From the NCBI GenBank assembly GCA_037783415.1, contig JAZGTN010000087.1, forward strand, positions 744,001-808,000: DNA of 64,000 bases, given 5' to 3'. Source of the DNA: Leptasterias polaris. Lineage: Eukaryota > Echinodermata > Asteroidea > Forcipulatida > Asteriidae. Under the pieces are notes generated by a model that was given only the letters and a program-made list of their open reading frames with translations, did no database searches and had not been told where the DNA came from. The first letter of the stretch is position 1; the number at the start of each line of letters is the position of its first letter. Made by a program: the position numbers and the translations under genes. Positions 1-12,800 of this stretch are shown here, piece after piece.

Positions 1-815
1 CGATTAAAAGAGCTCCTTGTATTTCTATAAACGAAGGTCTGTTAAACATGTCTTACATGACAGTATCATAAGTGCTTATTGGGTTACCAGTACTTGGGCA
101 AAATGTTCAAACAAACCCTGAATCTAAGGTGGAACTGACAGGGTGTTTTTTCATCTACAGTAGTAGTGAGTCAAACTTATTATTTGAACTCTGAAACAAA
201 CGTTTTGAATTGGATAAGCCTTTGCCCTTTACAATTAGACACAGTATATTGTGAAGTCAAATACAATCATTGGTTCAGTACTACAGAGTAGTGAATGAAT
301 TTGCCACAATTGGTTCTGCATATTTTAAAGTGCCTGATACATGTACATGTAGTAGAACCAGCCCATGGAATATGTCAAGCACATTACACGTGCGCACAAA
401 CACTAGTGGTTGGCTAAGTGAAGGAACGTGGCACCTTTTTGTACGAGGTTGAGGGTGGCATGAGGCATTCGTGGTTGTATGTATGCCTAGTGCATAGCTC
501 TATGTCGTAAGCCAACCAATAGTGTTTCTACGCATGAGTGAATGTAATCAGCATATTTCATGGGATGGGCTAAATGAGTTTATTGCTAATATATCTTCCT
601 TAAAGTGTTTTGGGGGCAATGTGAATTTTGTAAGAAAAACATTTATGTTGTGTTATATGATTTTTTTCTGATTTAAAACTATGTTTGGTTTTATTACAAA
701 TATGAAATTGTTTATAAGGACTTGATAGCACTGTGCCAATAGAAAATAACATTCCATAAAGGTTGGTGCAAACCCTCTTAATCTTTGACATTTTGTAGAT
801 AAAAAGTACATGTAC
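1..815. other. Intronic DNA, TRAP1
   Basis: This is the 5' part of the TRAP1 intron that follows the exon at 816-887 on the minus strand. I searched both strands for the expected next exon, which follows the SGSK motif, and did not find it. I see no repeat or RNA gene here. Confidence 0.6.
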
Positions 816-3800
816 CTTGGATCCTGATCTAGCAATAGTTCCCAGATTGTCGATCATTTCTTGCTGAGTCATTCCTAGACCAGTGTCCTGCAGGGAGAAA
901 CAACATTCCAGACTAATATAATTGACTGACTGTTTAATTCCAAATTCAAGAAGATAACCCCATAAGCCCAGGGAGGGTTACAACCATGATACACAAGATA
1001 GAACAACATTAAATAAAAAGTGTAATTGTTTAGTACAAGTACAAATTTATTTGGACTGGTCTATGGCAAACTGTTTTTAATGCCCGGACCAACTTTGGAG
1101 CGCCCTCAAATTTTGCAGACCGTCGGATGGCTGACTTGTTTATTCATCCGGACATTTCATTGTGAAGTATGCACAGGCAGGCACCTACCGTAAAACCCTT
1201 CATTTCACCAGTACAAAGCTAAACAGAAGGTACTGGCATTCATGCTCGTAATCTCTGCGTTATTGTGTAATCCTGGATTCCACACTTTTGTTCTTTTTTA
1301 TACAAATGTGGCATACAAGAATGGACATCTGTGTTTAACATTCGATAATTAACAGGTTTCACTTTAAAAATGCGATAAGTTCTCAGTTTGCTTTTCTGAT
1401 TAGTATTTTTCTTGACATCACAATGCAACTTTTCATGCCAGTTACTACAAGTACATCTAACAAATGTTATCTGCATCTGTTAAACAGACAGGTCTTTAAA
1501 AAAATAATTTTACTGCTTACGTGAATTAAGAAACAAAGAATTATGAATTCCCAAAGTCACAGCTTTTATACAAAAAAAATAGTTAAAAGGTTTAGACGCT
1601 AACTTCAGCCAATACTTCAGCCAACTTTTACCATACTCAATATTATAATACTTCATGTCACACAGACACAAGTTATCCCTAAATCTGCAGGGATTTTCTA
1701 TTCTAATAAGAAAATACTCACCTCCGATACCTACAAATGCATTTACAATGCGCATGTGCAAGCAACTCCGCTGAACAAAAACAAAGCACCTCCACTAGCA
1801 CTGCACGTCCCAAGTGTACACACGAAATACGCCCTTCTTTTTACATTAGCCTTTTCCGTGCGTGTGTCCCTGAACTCCACTTTTCTTTGGGAGGGATGTA
1901 TCGGAGGTGAGTATTTTCTTATTAGAATAGAAAATCCCTGCGGATTTAGGGATATTCTACTACAGAAAATACGTCACCTCCGATTAATTACCTCCGATAC
2001 CTACAAATGCAGAGTGGCACCGTTAAACCACAAGATAGGGAGGGAACAGGAAGTGCAGTGTTGAGCCCAGAGTAGATGTCTTAACTAAATTATGCCTGAA
2101 ACAAATGAAAAACAGGAGCTGTTAAGACATACCAGTAAGCTGTGCTTGAGGAGCTCTTAAGAGGACAAGTCTGCAGCCTTACTGTGTCTCTGGGATGTTG
2201 ACTGTGCTGCTGAATGTAAGACTCGTCTGCCCATGTGGCAGTCTGACTGCAGCACGTCTCGCAGGTAGCAAGATGTGAATGTTGAGGGATTTTTCTTGCA
2301 GGCTGCCTGCATATACTCTGTAATGGCCATTCCCTGAAAAAGAGCTAACAACGTGGTCATGCTCCTTGTTTGGTGAGCTCGGATTGGAACCTGGTTAGCC
2401 CTCGGAGCTTGGTTCCTAGTCTTTTATGCTTCTTGCATAACATTTGACATATCCGAGGCTTGCAGAGTGGGTGTACCCATAGCCAAAGGAGATGCTATTC
2501 GCATCTGTGGCGGCTGATTATGAACCTGGGACACTATTCACGCCGTTAACGGTTCTTCCAGAGTATGAAGAATGGGTATAGCCAAAGGAGATGCTATTCG
2601 CATCTGTGGTGGCTGATTATGAACCCAAGACGCTTTTCGCGCTGTTAGCGGTTCGCCTGGTAAAGCTGACACTGGTTGATTTCCATATGATTGACTTGGA
2701 GGACCAGGCATTGACCCAAATGGTGAGCTCGGATTGGAACCTGGTTAGCCCTTGGAGCTTGGTTCCTAGTCTTTGATGCTTCTTGCATTACATTTGACGT
2801 ATCCGAGGCTTGCAGAGTGGGTCTACCCATAGCCGAAAGAGATGCTAATCGCATCTGTGTTGGCTGATTATGAACCTGAGACGCTTTTCGCGCCGTTAGC
2901 GGTTCTTCCAGAGTATGAAGAATGGGTATAGCCAAAGGAGATGCTATTCGCATCTGTGGTGGCTGATTATGAACCCAAGACGCTTTTCGCACTGTTAGCG
3001 GTTCGCCTGGTAAAGCTGACACTGGTTGATTTCCATATGATTGACTTGGAGGACCAGGCATTGACCCAAATGGTGAGCTCGGATTGGAACCTGGTTAGCC
3101 CTTGGAGCTTGGTTCCTAGTCTTTGATGCTTCTTGCATTACATTTGACGTATCCGAGGCTTGCAGAGTGGGTCTACCCATAGCCGAAAGAGATGCTAATC
3201 GCATCTGTGTTGGCTGATTATGAACCTGAGACGCTTTTCGCGCCGTTAGCGGTTCTTCCGGAGTATGAAGAGCGGGTATAGCCAAAGGAGATGCTATTCG
3301 CATCTGTGGTGGCTGATTATGAACCTGAGACACTTATTGCGCTGTTAGCGGTTCGCCTGGTAAAGCTGACACTGGTTGATTTCCATATGATTGACTTGGA
3401 GGACCAGGCATTGACCCAAATGGTGAGCTCGGATTGGAACCTGGTTAGCCCTTGGAGCTTGGTTCCTAGTCTTTGATGCTTCTTGCATTACATTTGACGT
3501 ATCCGAGGCTTGCAGAGTGGGTCTACCCATAGCCGAAAGAGATGCTAATCGCATCTGTGTTGGCTGATTATGAACCTGAGACGCTTTTCGCGCCGTTAGC
3601 GGTTCTTCCAGAGTATGAAGAATGGGTATAGCCAAAGGAGATGCTATTCGCATCTGTGGTGGCTGATTATGAACCCAAGACGCTTTTCGCGCTGTTAGCG
3701 GTTCGCCTGGTAAAGCTGACACTGGTTGATTTCCATATGATTGACTTGGAGGACCAGGCATTGACCCAAATGGTGAGCTCGGATTGGAACCTGGTTAGCC

Positions 3801-6800
3801 CTTGGAGCTTGGTTCCTAGTCTTTGATGCTTCTTGCATTACATTTGACGTATCCGAGGCTTGCAGAGTGGGTCTACCCATAGCCGAAAGAGATGCTAATC
3901 GCATCTGTGTTGGCTGATTATGAACCTGAGACGCTTTTCGCGCCGTTAGCGGTTCTTCCAGAGTATGAAGAATGGGTATAGCCAAAGGAGATGCTATTCG
4001 CATCTGTGGTGGCTGATTATGAACCCAAGACGCTTTTCGCGCTGTTAGCGGTTCGCCTGGTAAAGCTGACACTGGTTGAATTCCTTATGATTGACTTGGA
4101 GGACCAGGCATTGACCCAATTGGCTGAGTAGGAGCAGGCTTCGGTGTTGTTGCTGATGTTAAACTTCTGGCCTCAACAATTCACAGAGAAATATTTGTTG
4201 TTGCAGAATTCGTGATGAATAGCTGTGTTGTGTCACCACGCAGCCCTTTTGTCCGATCAATGTAGAATTTAAGAATGTGGACAGGGCACCATCCTCCTGG
4301 ATGCTTGAAAAAGGATGTTAGACTTGGGACAAAGATACAGAGATGAACATTTGGCGACTGGTTCTTAGTCAGGAAGCCAATTTGCGGAAAGAGCCGAACG
4401 CCCCCTGGTTCCCAGCGCAAGTTGCCTGGTTCTAAGGACAGAGCAGGGGGTTCAGTTCTACAACGGACCGTGGAGGCCGCAAGCAGAAAGACTGTTTTGA
4501 CCGCCAGCAATGAAGGGAAGAGGATCCGGCTGGTTCAGAGGGAGACTTTACCAGCTGAAGAAGGACGCTGCCAAGGTCCCAGGAAGGGGTAAGCTTTTGA
4601 GTGGGTGGTCTGTCTACGAACATACCCTTCAGAAGGTGTGAGATGGCAGTGTTGTTTGAAAGGTTGTAGCCATTGTCGTATTAAACCCTCTATGTATTAC
4701 GCCGATGGCAGATCAGTAGCAACAAATTGCTGTAATTTGGAGACCCGATTTAAACAGGTGAAGAAGAAAACCCCAACCTCTGTTAAAGATGCAGAATGGG
4801 AACTGGAGCCTTTCTTGTTGCACCATTAGATGTAATGTTGTAAGCGATTTTCATATGTTCTTCTGGTCGAAGAACGTCTGCTCGTGGCTGCCAAGGAAGC
4901 AGTGTCTTCCAAAAGGCCAGCTGTTCAGAAGTAAGATTTGACAGCATCCAGGCACAGAGATGGAGACTGTCCGGATCCAGATGTAGGAACTTTGTGACTG
5001 GTTGTGTCAACAGGTCTGGACGCTTCGGTAGGACGATAGGAGGTCGGATTAGAAAGTTGAGCAGCTGAGGAAAAAACAGACAAGCCTTGGCCAAGGAGTG
5101 GCAATCAAAAATATCTTGCAACTCTGCTGTTTTATCTTTTGTAGCACTTGAGGTAGCAGGGAAATTGGGGAAAAGGGCATACCCCAAGAGACCTGTCCAG
5201 CTGAAGCTCAGGGAGTCTGTTGCCCAAGAAAGAGGATGAGCTAGTCAGGTGCAAAAGGTTGGAAGTTGATGGTTGAGATGGGACGCAAAGAGGTCTACAT
5301 GAGGCGTGTCCAGAATATTGAAAAATTTGTTAGACTGTGGGGCGGTGAAGGGATCACTCTGTGGGCACTGCACGACCCCGCGAGAGTGCATCTGCAATGA
5401 CACTTTCTTTCCCCGACAGGTGGTGTGCTTGTAGTGAGATCTGGCGGGGAATGCACCAATTGAGGAGTTCCCATGTATGCATGCTAAGGGAAGGTGAGGT
5501 GATACCCCCTTGGCAGTTTATGAAGGAAACTACTGGGAATTGTCTGTCTTTATTTAGACTGTACGATACATGACTCTGCTGTTCACATGTTGAAGAGCCT
5601 TAGAACTGCTAGAAGTTCTAGCAGATTGAAGTGAAGTAGCCTTTCTGTGGGTGACCAAGTTCCGGCCACCGAAAGATTGCCAGGTGAGCACCCCAACCTG
5701 ACTGTGAGACATCTGTTGTCAGAGTAACTGATGGCGTGGGTTGCAGAAATGTTGTGCCGCAGAGAAGGTTCTCATGACGAAGCCACCAATTGAGATGGGA
5801 TTGGATAAGGGACTTGACTGGAACTCATTTGGTAACTACTGTACATGTACGTCCCTTTGGGGTCAGTAATGAAAAAGCAGATGAAGCTTAAGAGGGCGCA
5901 TATGCATTCTGCACCATGGAACTAAGTCTACGAGACTAGCCATCAACCCCAGCAGACGAAGCCAGGCCCTGGCTGGGAGCATTAAGAAGTAAGGAAGAGT
6001 CAAATACATTCTTTCAGTGTCTGAATAAGAGGGGCCCACAAGCAACCAGTCGTCCAGGTACATAAAAATGTGATTCTGGTAAAGACCCTTGGAGCAGTTG
6101 AGTGGACAAACCAGAGGCATGAAAACTGGTAGGTCTTGTGTCGGTAAGTGAACTGGAGGTACCCCTGGTGATTTGTATGAATCGGTGCATGGGGGTAAGC
6201 GTCTCTCAAATCGAGGGAAGTGGCCCACCAGTCCTGAGGGAGAGATTGTAAGACAGTTTTCAGGGTTTCCATCCGGAAATGTTTGGGTCGAATGAAGGCC
6301 TTGAGGGGCCGAAGATTGATGATTGGTCACCACTGGTTGAGTTTTGGCAGTCGGGCGAGTGAAGGTGGCCTTTAGTCAACGAAAATGGGAAGGGTAGGGG
6401 CGACGAAAAGACCCTTGGTTGCTTTTCCCGCTCTTGTCGGTAGTGCTAAAGGACAGTGAAGAAGATTTACTGGAGGGTAGATGTAGGTTAATCTTCTCAT
6501 CAGTTTTCAGACGCTTCGCTTCTTGGAGCATGACTTCGTCAAATTTATTTTCGAAGAAAAAAAGAGGTCACTCCCGAAGGAGGGGTAGTTCTTCCATGCG
6601 TTCTCTGGAGCCCTGAGAGGGCCAGGAGAGCTGGTCGAGAATAAGAGACCTACGCAGGGAAGTTGCTAAAGCAGAACTGGTAGCGATGGTCCGTAGGTAG
6701 GAACCCAGGCAGTCATCAAGAAATTTAAACATGACAGGTGGGGAGTTCTGGATCCACTGTTGCGGGAACTTTTGAAACCCGAGTAAATGGCGGTCTAGCT

Positions 6801-9800
6801 TCGAGAAAGAACTGTCAAGGTCTTTCGTGCGTTTATCTGGATTTTTTTTTAGCTGTTTCGCAGCGAAGCGCAGCGAAACAGCTCTTGTTTTCGTTAATGT
6901 TTTTGTTTTTGTTTTTTTTATTTTAATGTTTCAGACTTCAGGAAGTCATTGAAATAATGCACAATTCGTTCTGAGCGGCCTTTTGCATAGTTCCTAAAGA
7001 GCAATTGCAATGAAACTTTCAGTGATGAAAGGCATTGGTGCAATAATGATCCTGAAACAATGTCATGATGACGTCATCACCTGTCACGTGACGTCATCTT
7101 AAAGGCACCTGGAAATATAATTTTTTTTTTTTTTAATATAAGAGTATATGTATATTAACAATAAAACAATTTTTTGAGTAATTGTTTGTCAGTATATATA
7201 TGTTAAAAAAATATATAAAGTTGTTTGGGGGCGACTCCGCCCATCCCTTTTTGTGACGTCAATCGAGGAAGACTTCGCCTCGATTGAACATCGACCCCAC
7301 TCGAACGTGCCTGCATTTACGTTGTATATACACGTGCAAGTAGTGAGATTGTACGTTTCGTTTGGTTATCCAAAAGGGGGTTTTTTCTTGCATTTTTCCA
7401 GCGAAAATTGCTGCTGGATGCAGCAAAACGACTAAAGATGGGGTTTTTTCCTGCAGATCCCAAATATAGGCAGTTACGGGCATCGAAAGTTAGGCTAACG
7501 AGGGCAAAGTGGTCCGGTCCGACGTCGTTTTCAGCGCTATGCAGCGAACACTTGGATAGCCCGGGGATTTTTTCGTTGGTAGTAGTGTGCAAGGGAAGTT
7601 GCAGTGAAGCTTAGGTTACCAGCGAAATGTTTCTGGTGGAAAAACAATACCTCGTATTATCCGTGTTCTCGTTATGACCATGCTCGTATCTTCCGTTTTT
7701 AAGACATAGAAACGCGCATGGGACAGTTCGGGACCGGTGAAAAACCTCGTATAAACTGGCGTCTCGTATTAGTTGACTGTACACTGTCCTAGGATTGCAT
7801 TGGGTGGTGACGTCCGAATACCAAAACGCATCATACTGATCAGGTACCCAGACGTAATGTACGGGGCCAGACTACACATTTTCTCCTGCCTCGATTGACG
7901 TCACGAACAGCGCCATGTAAAGGGGGGCCTATTTTTTGATTTGTAATTAAAAGAAAAATACAATTTTTTAACCTTAGTAAATTGTTTATTCACATTCCAC
8001 TCATAAAAATGTATATATTAATGACAAAAGCTTTATTTTGAAAAAATACCACTGGCCAGGTGCCTTTAAAGGTTTCTATTTTAAATATTTGAAAATCCGT
8101 ATCAAATCAGCCACAAGAGACCGTAGGTTTCTGTTTGTGGGATTGGGTGGGGATAAATTAGGTCTTCATTTTATTCAGTGTGCGTGACCTCACATGACCT
8201 CTACTTCCGGTCGAAACCGGAGATGCCTTCGTAATTCAAAAGTGCTAAATGTTATGAAAATGCTTTCAACGATGTTAGTGTCCGGCAAGGGTGTGCAGTT
8301 AAAAAAAAAAAAAAACGATGACGTCACGATACACACGAGCGCCCTCTAGCGGCAGAACTGTTCAAAAGGGACTTTTTAAAGATGTGTGTGGAGAAGTTTT
8401 GTGTAATCACTTCAAAATTTACACATATGTTGATCGTCAGGCAGCCATCATATGTGTGAAGTTTCAGATCAATGACGTCATCTGGGGTCACGTGACGCGG
8501 CATTAAAGGTGCCTTTTTTGAAGTCATATATCTCCTGAAGTATTAGTGCGATCATGTTGAAACTTGGTAGGTTGTTAGATATTGGCAAGTTCTTGTAAAT
8601 TTTGAAATGACGTCATGATGACGTCATCACATGATTTTAAAAGATTTTTTTAATTGTTTGCACTTTTAATTAGCTGTTTCGCAGCAAGCGCAGCGAAACA
8701 GCTATTGTTTTACTAAGAGTTTTTGTTTTTATTTTTTTTAATTTGTATGTTTCAGACTTCCGGAAGTCATTGAAATATTGTATTATTAACTTGATTATGT
8801 ACACACTATAAACTTTCATATTCACTTCAGTAATTTTATTAGCGAAACAGCTCTGCATTTGTTCACAAATGCAATCATGTCTAGTTTATTTTTAAGACTT
8901 CCGGAAGTCATTGAAATAACGCACAATTCGTTCTAAGCGGCCTTTTGCAAAGTTCCTAAAGAGCAATTGCAATGAAACTTTCAGTGATGAAAGGCATTGG
9001 TGGAAGGAAGGTCCTAAAAGAAATTTGTCATGATGACGTCATCACCTGTCACGTGACGTTATCTTAAAGTTTTATATTTTAACTAGAAATGTAGTGTTTG
9101 TAGGATTACAAACACTAGGTGTTCGGGTTTTCAATGAAAGTTAGTGGTAGGGCTTATGACCGTATGGTGCCATGAAAGTTTGTTTTTATATCCCATTCCG
9201 ATAGTGAGAAGGATGGCGGAAGAAGGTTGGTCTTTCTAATACTTTGCAAACTAGGGTTTGTGAAAAGTTGTTTGACTTGAAATTGAAGATTGAACCAGAA
9301 GGCGAGTTTGGCAAGTTTAATGATTTTTGTTTTGACCCTCGAACACGCCACCTTAATTGGACAAGCTTAAGTCCGGTACGTTGTCAGCACCTGCTGACAA
9401 GTTGTTCAGTAGGTTAAAATGGTCTGTTTTGCATTTTTCAACGTTTTCTTTATCTAAGTGTGTTGTTTACATATCTATTGCCTGAGTAAATTAATCAGAT
9501 TTGTTTGCATAATTAATTAGTTTTTATAACTTGGTTAATATCTACCAATTGACAGACAAATGACGGGATATTGGTAGTATTGTCTTTCCCTTTCTAACCA
9601 AACCGCTATCCCATGTTGATTGCCATCTCCTATGCGGCATGGTATGATGCGTTAGCTATTTAATTGAATCGCTGAAAACAATGTTGATAGCTTTTGAAAT
9701 TTCAAAGAAAGTAATGTGTAAATCTTCTACGTTTAAACGTTAGTTATACACAGGAAATAAAGGCTACTCGAAATATAACATTTTCTAAATAATAAACTTT

Positions 9801-12800
9801 TGTTTAGCCAGAATTGAAAACCGATGACATCATTATGAAGTTAGAATTTATTTATCGAGACATAGGTATTTAAATATGTGCCAAGTGAAAAACAAAGGTG
9901 AACTTACAAAAATAATTTAGCAAATGAGTACATTATCTAGATTATTTGAAAGGGCCAAGGGTCCATTGTCATTTCATAGTCATACAGAAGAAACATTCTC
10001 CCCACTTCCCCTTCATCTTGACTACAGATCTTGAAATGAGCCTTTGAATGACTCACAAGTACAACTATTAAGTATTATGTTTTCCATTCAATGAAGTTTA
10101 TTTATTTTTCGATGGATAGGTCTATGCATTGAAACTCCAGAATGTGTACTAGATACACATGTATAATTTTTTTTTTTTTAAATAGTCACTAACTGAACTG
10201 ATAGTTTAAAAGACTATCACTAACAATTCAAAAATAAATTTTATCAAACTATGCCTGCTTGCTACCTTTTTGTGGTGCCGATAACTGAAGCAACATCATT
10301 TGTCATGATTATGATAAGGGCATAAGAACCTACAGTTTACACGATGTGCAATTTATGTTGAATTTGTTTTGTTGTTCACATTGTATTTCTTTGAAGTATT
10401 CAACAGGATTTAAAAGTAAAATCTTGTAAAAACCGGTCTTGATTAGAGTCAAATTTATGTTGATCTTTTCCGATCACATTTTCTCAGTTATCAAAATTTA
10501 TTAAAATCACCAAAAGAGTTCAGCAAAATACACTCGTTTTAGTTGATATTTACCACCAAGCCAACAAAAGGCTAACACGAAGGATATGCACTGAGCTATT
10601 CATTGGACTACCGTCGAACGACGTACATTTCTGAGTCTGTTGCATTATAAAAAGCGCAGTACGTTAACAAACGACCATTAACACGGTATAGCGCCACCAG
10701 TGGATATGACATCAACAATCCGTTTCACGTTATGTGGATGTATACACTGTCTTCGTGGCGCGGAATGTGTGCTAGTGTATCGTGTATACACAGGTTACAT
10801 GCAGGGACCCTGTGCAGCCAGCAGCGTGGTGCACTGGAACGCAACAGACGGCTACCGTGCCACTGGGTTAGATACGGTTATACGTGTCTCAGTAGAAGAT
10901 CTTTTCACGTGCTTTTAATGCGGTTCAATATATAGGCCTACGTTGCCTTTAACACCCAATTTCGACCAGAAAGTAAGGTCAAACTAGTATCATCTCTGTG
11001 TAAAAGTTTGAGAAGGCACAAGATCCTACAACCTGGTGTAAAAATTTCTATTTAAGTACGAGAATTTCTTTAGATATAAATTATTGAAATTTCAACTTCC
11101 GTTTTGGACCGGAAGTCAAGGTAAAATTGGGTCACTCTTTGTGAATTGTTTGTTGGGTTTTCCAAGACCTGTCCGATGATGTATAGAATGTACAAATCCA
11201 TTCAGCAGTTTTCGAGTTATGATTTTTTGAAATATTAAACTTTGATTTACTGTATTTCGACACCTGATCACGTCATCATGACGTCACTCCAGCGGTGTCT
11301 TCTACAAGTAACGATCTAACTATATGTGAAGTTTGAAGCTTGTGTGAGCTTCGGAAGTGTGCGTTTTTTTGCGGACAATCGCGGGGGATAAGCAGAAGAA
11401 GTATTTTTTTTAAAACGTACAAAAACAAGAGGTGTTCAGGGCGGATTGCCCGAACACCTAAATATTTGAAATTGCATATCAAATCAGCCACAAGAGACCG
11501 TATGTTTCTGTTTGCGGGATTGGGTAGGGATGAACTAGGGCTTCATTTTATTCAGTGTGCGTGACCTCTAGGACCTCTCCTTCCGGTCGAAACCGGAAGT
11601 GCCCTCGTAATTCAAAAAGGGCAAAAGTTATGAAGTTGCTTTTAACGATGTTAGTGTGCGGCTAGGGTCTACTTTAAAAGAAAAATACAAATGACGTCAT
11701 AATATAAAGAGCGCCCTCTAGTGGCAGTTGGAAAACTGTTCAAAATGCACTTTTAGAAGATGTGTGTGGCAAAGTTTTTTGTAATCTTTTCAAAATTGAT
11801 ACACATGATGACCGTCAGGCAGCCAACATATGTATGAAGTTTTAGATTGATGACGTCATCAGGGGTCACGTGACGTGACATTAAAGGTGCACTTTTTGAA
11901 GTCGTATATCTCCAAAAGTATAAGTCTTATCACGTTAAAACTTCGCAAATCGATAATGGCAAGTTCTTGTTAAACTTGTAATGACGTAATGATGACTTCA
12001 TCACACGATTTGTTATGATTTTTTCATTTTTTGCCCCTTTAAGTCATAAATTGCCAACGGAGCATGCTATAATCAAAATTCTTTTTTAAACAGGCTTGAT
12101 ACGTCATAACTGCTTTGAATACAAAAAGACTTTCATATTCACTTGAGTAATTTGAAAATGTTATTGGCGAAACAGCTCGGCATTTGTGCACAAATGCAAT
12201 AATGTCTAGTTTTATTTTTTATTTTTTTATATTTTTTTTTATATATTTTTTTTATTGTTTAAATAATATATATATAAACATATATCAAATTAGTAGGGTA
12301 GATGGCCTTAGCTTTCGATCCAAACTGGACCTTCGTCAGAGGCAACATATATATATATATATTTTTTCAATTGAAGCTTATCTTTAACCGAGAAAATCTG
12401 CGTTTGGCGGAAGTGGGCGAACACCAGAGCGAGAACGGGAACGTCTAGAGCGGGAGCGGTGGAATTCGGAGTGGTCCCCGATGTCACCTTGAAGATGTCG
12501 CAGAGAAAAAAACATGTTTCGCGGTAGTGGGCAAACATCGGAGTGAGAAAAACTTCCGTTAACTGGTGGCCGTTCCTGAGGATAGTACGTTGGTAAAATA
12601 TCCGTTGGGTGACAAAAAGGTAGTGTAAGAACCCATGGAAGGATGTGTCGACTCATATAGGCGAGGATCGCCTGGGAAAAAAATGACCACGGAAGTGGAA
12701 GTTGGCGGGGCGTTGAGGGTAAGCCGGAACTCCCCTGGAAACCGGTGTAGGCTTGGTTGTTCCGAAGAGGTGGGAATTGGACGATCATATACGCAGCTTG

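Larger units (their letters stand above)
6851..9065 (+). repeat. TGACGTCA-rich interspersed repeat, first locus (rearranged, with insertion)
   Basis: The copy begins AGCTGTTTCGC...GCGAAACAGCT, then GACTTC(C/A)GGAAGTCATTG, several TGACGTCA palindromes and a CTCF-like motif (8338-8352). From 8672 a second partial copy starts with the same AGCTGTTTCGC box. Inside it sits a stray copy of the family's other end (GCGAAACAGCTCTGC, then GCATTTGTTCACAAATGC). The 1.1-kb copy at 47290-48410 defines the layout. No protein is encoded. Confidence 0.75.
6842..12372. mobile_element. Block of nested repeats inserted in DIRS gag
   Basis: DIRS gag-like reading stops at about 12374 and resumes at about 6832. 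Everything between belongs to other repeats: two partial copies of a TGACGTCA-rich family (6851-9065), a TTAA-flanked element inside the first copy, an unclassified segment (9066-11453), another copy (11454-12208) and AT-rich sequence. TTATCT occurs at both junctions (about 6827 and 12373) and may be the target duplication. That is only suggestive. Confidence 0.6.

Noticed and set aside
2645..4072. Repeated 112-138-codon open frames taken as a gene family
   Set aside because: They are the same 350-bp unit read again, lie inside the DIRS recombinase gene and shift frame at each copy.
7259..7614. Open frames inside the TTAA element as a transposase
   Set aside because: They are under 95 codons, on both strands and lack any catalytic motif; the element is non-autonomous.
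10700..10935. Two overlapping short Cys-rich frames as a small secreted protein
   Set aside because: No signal peptide or family match is visible, and they lie in the nested repeat block.
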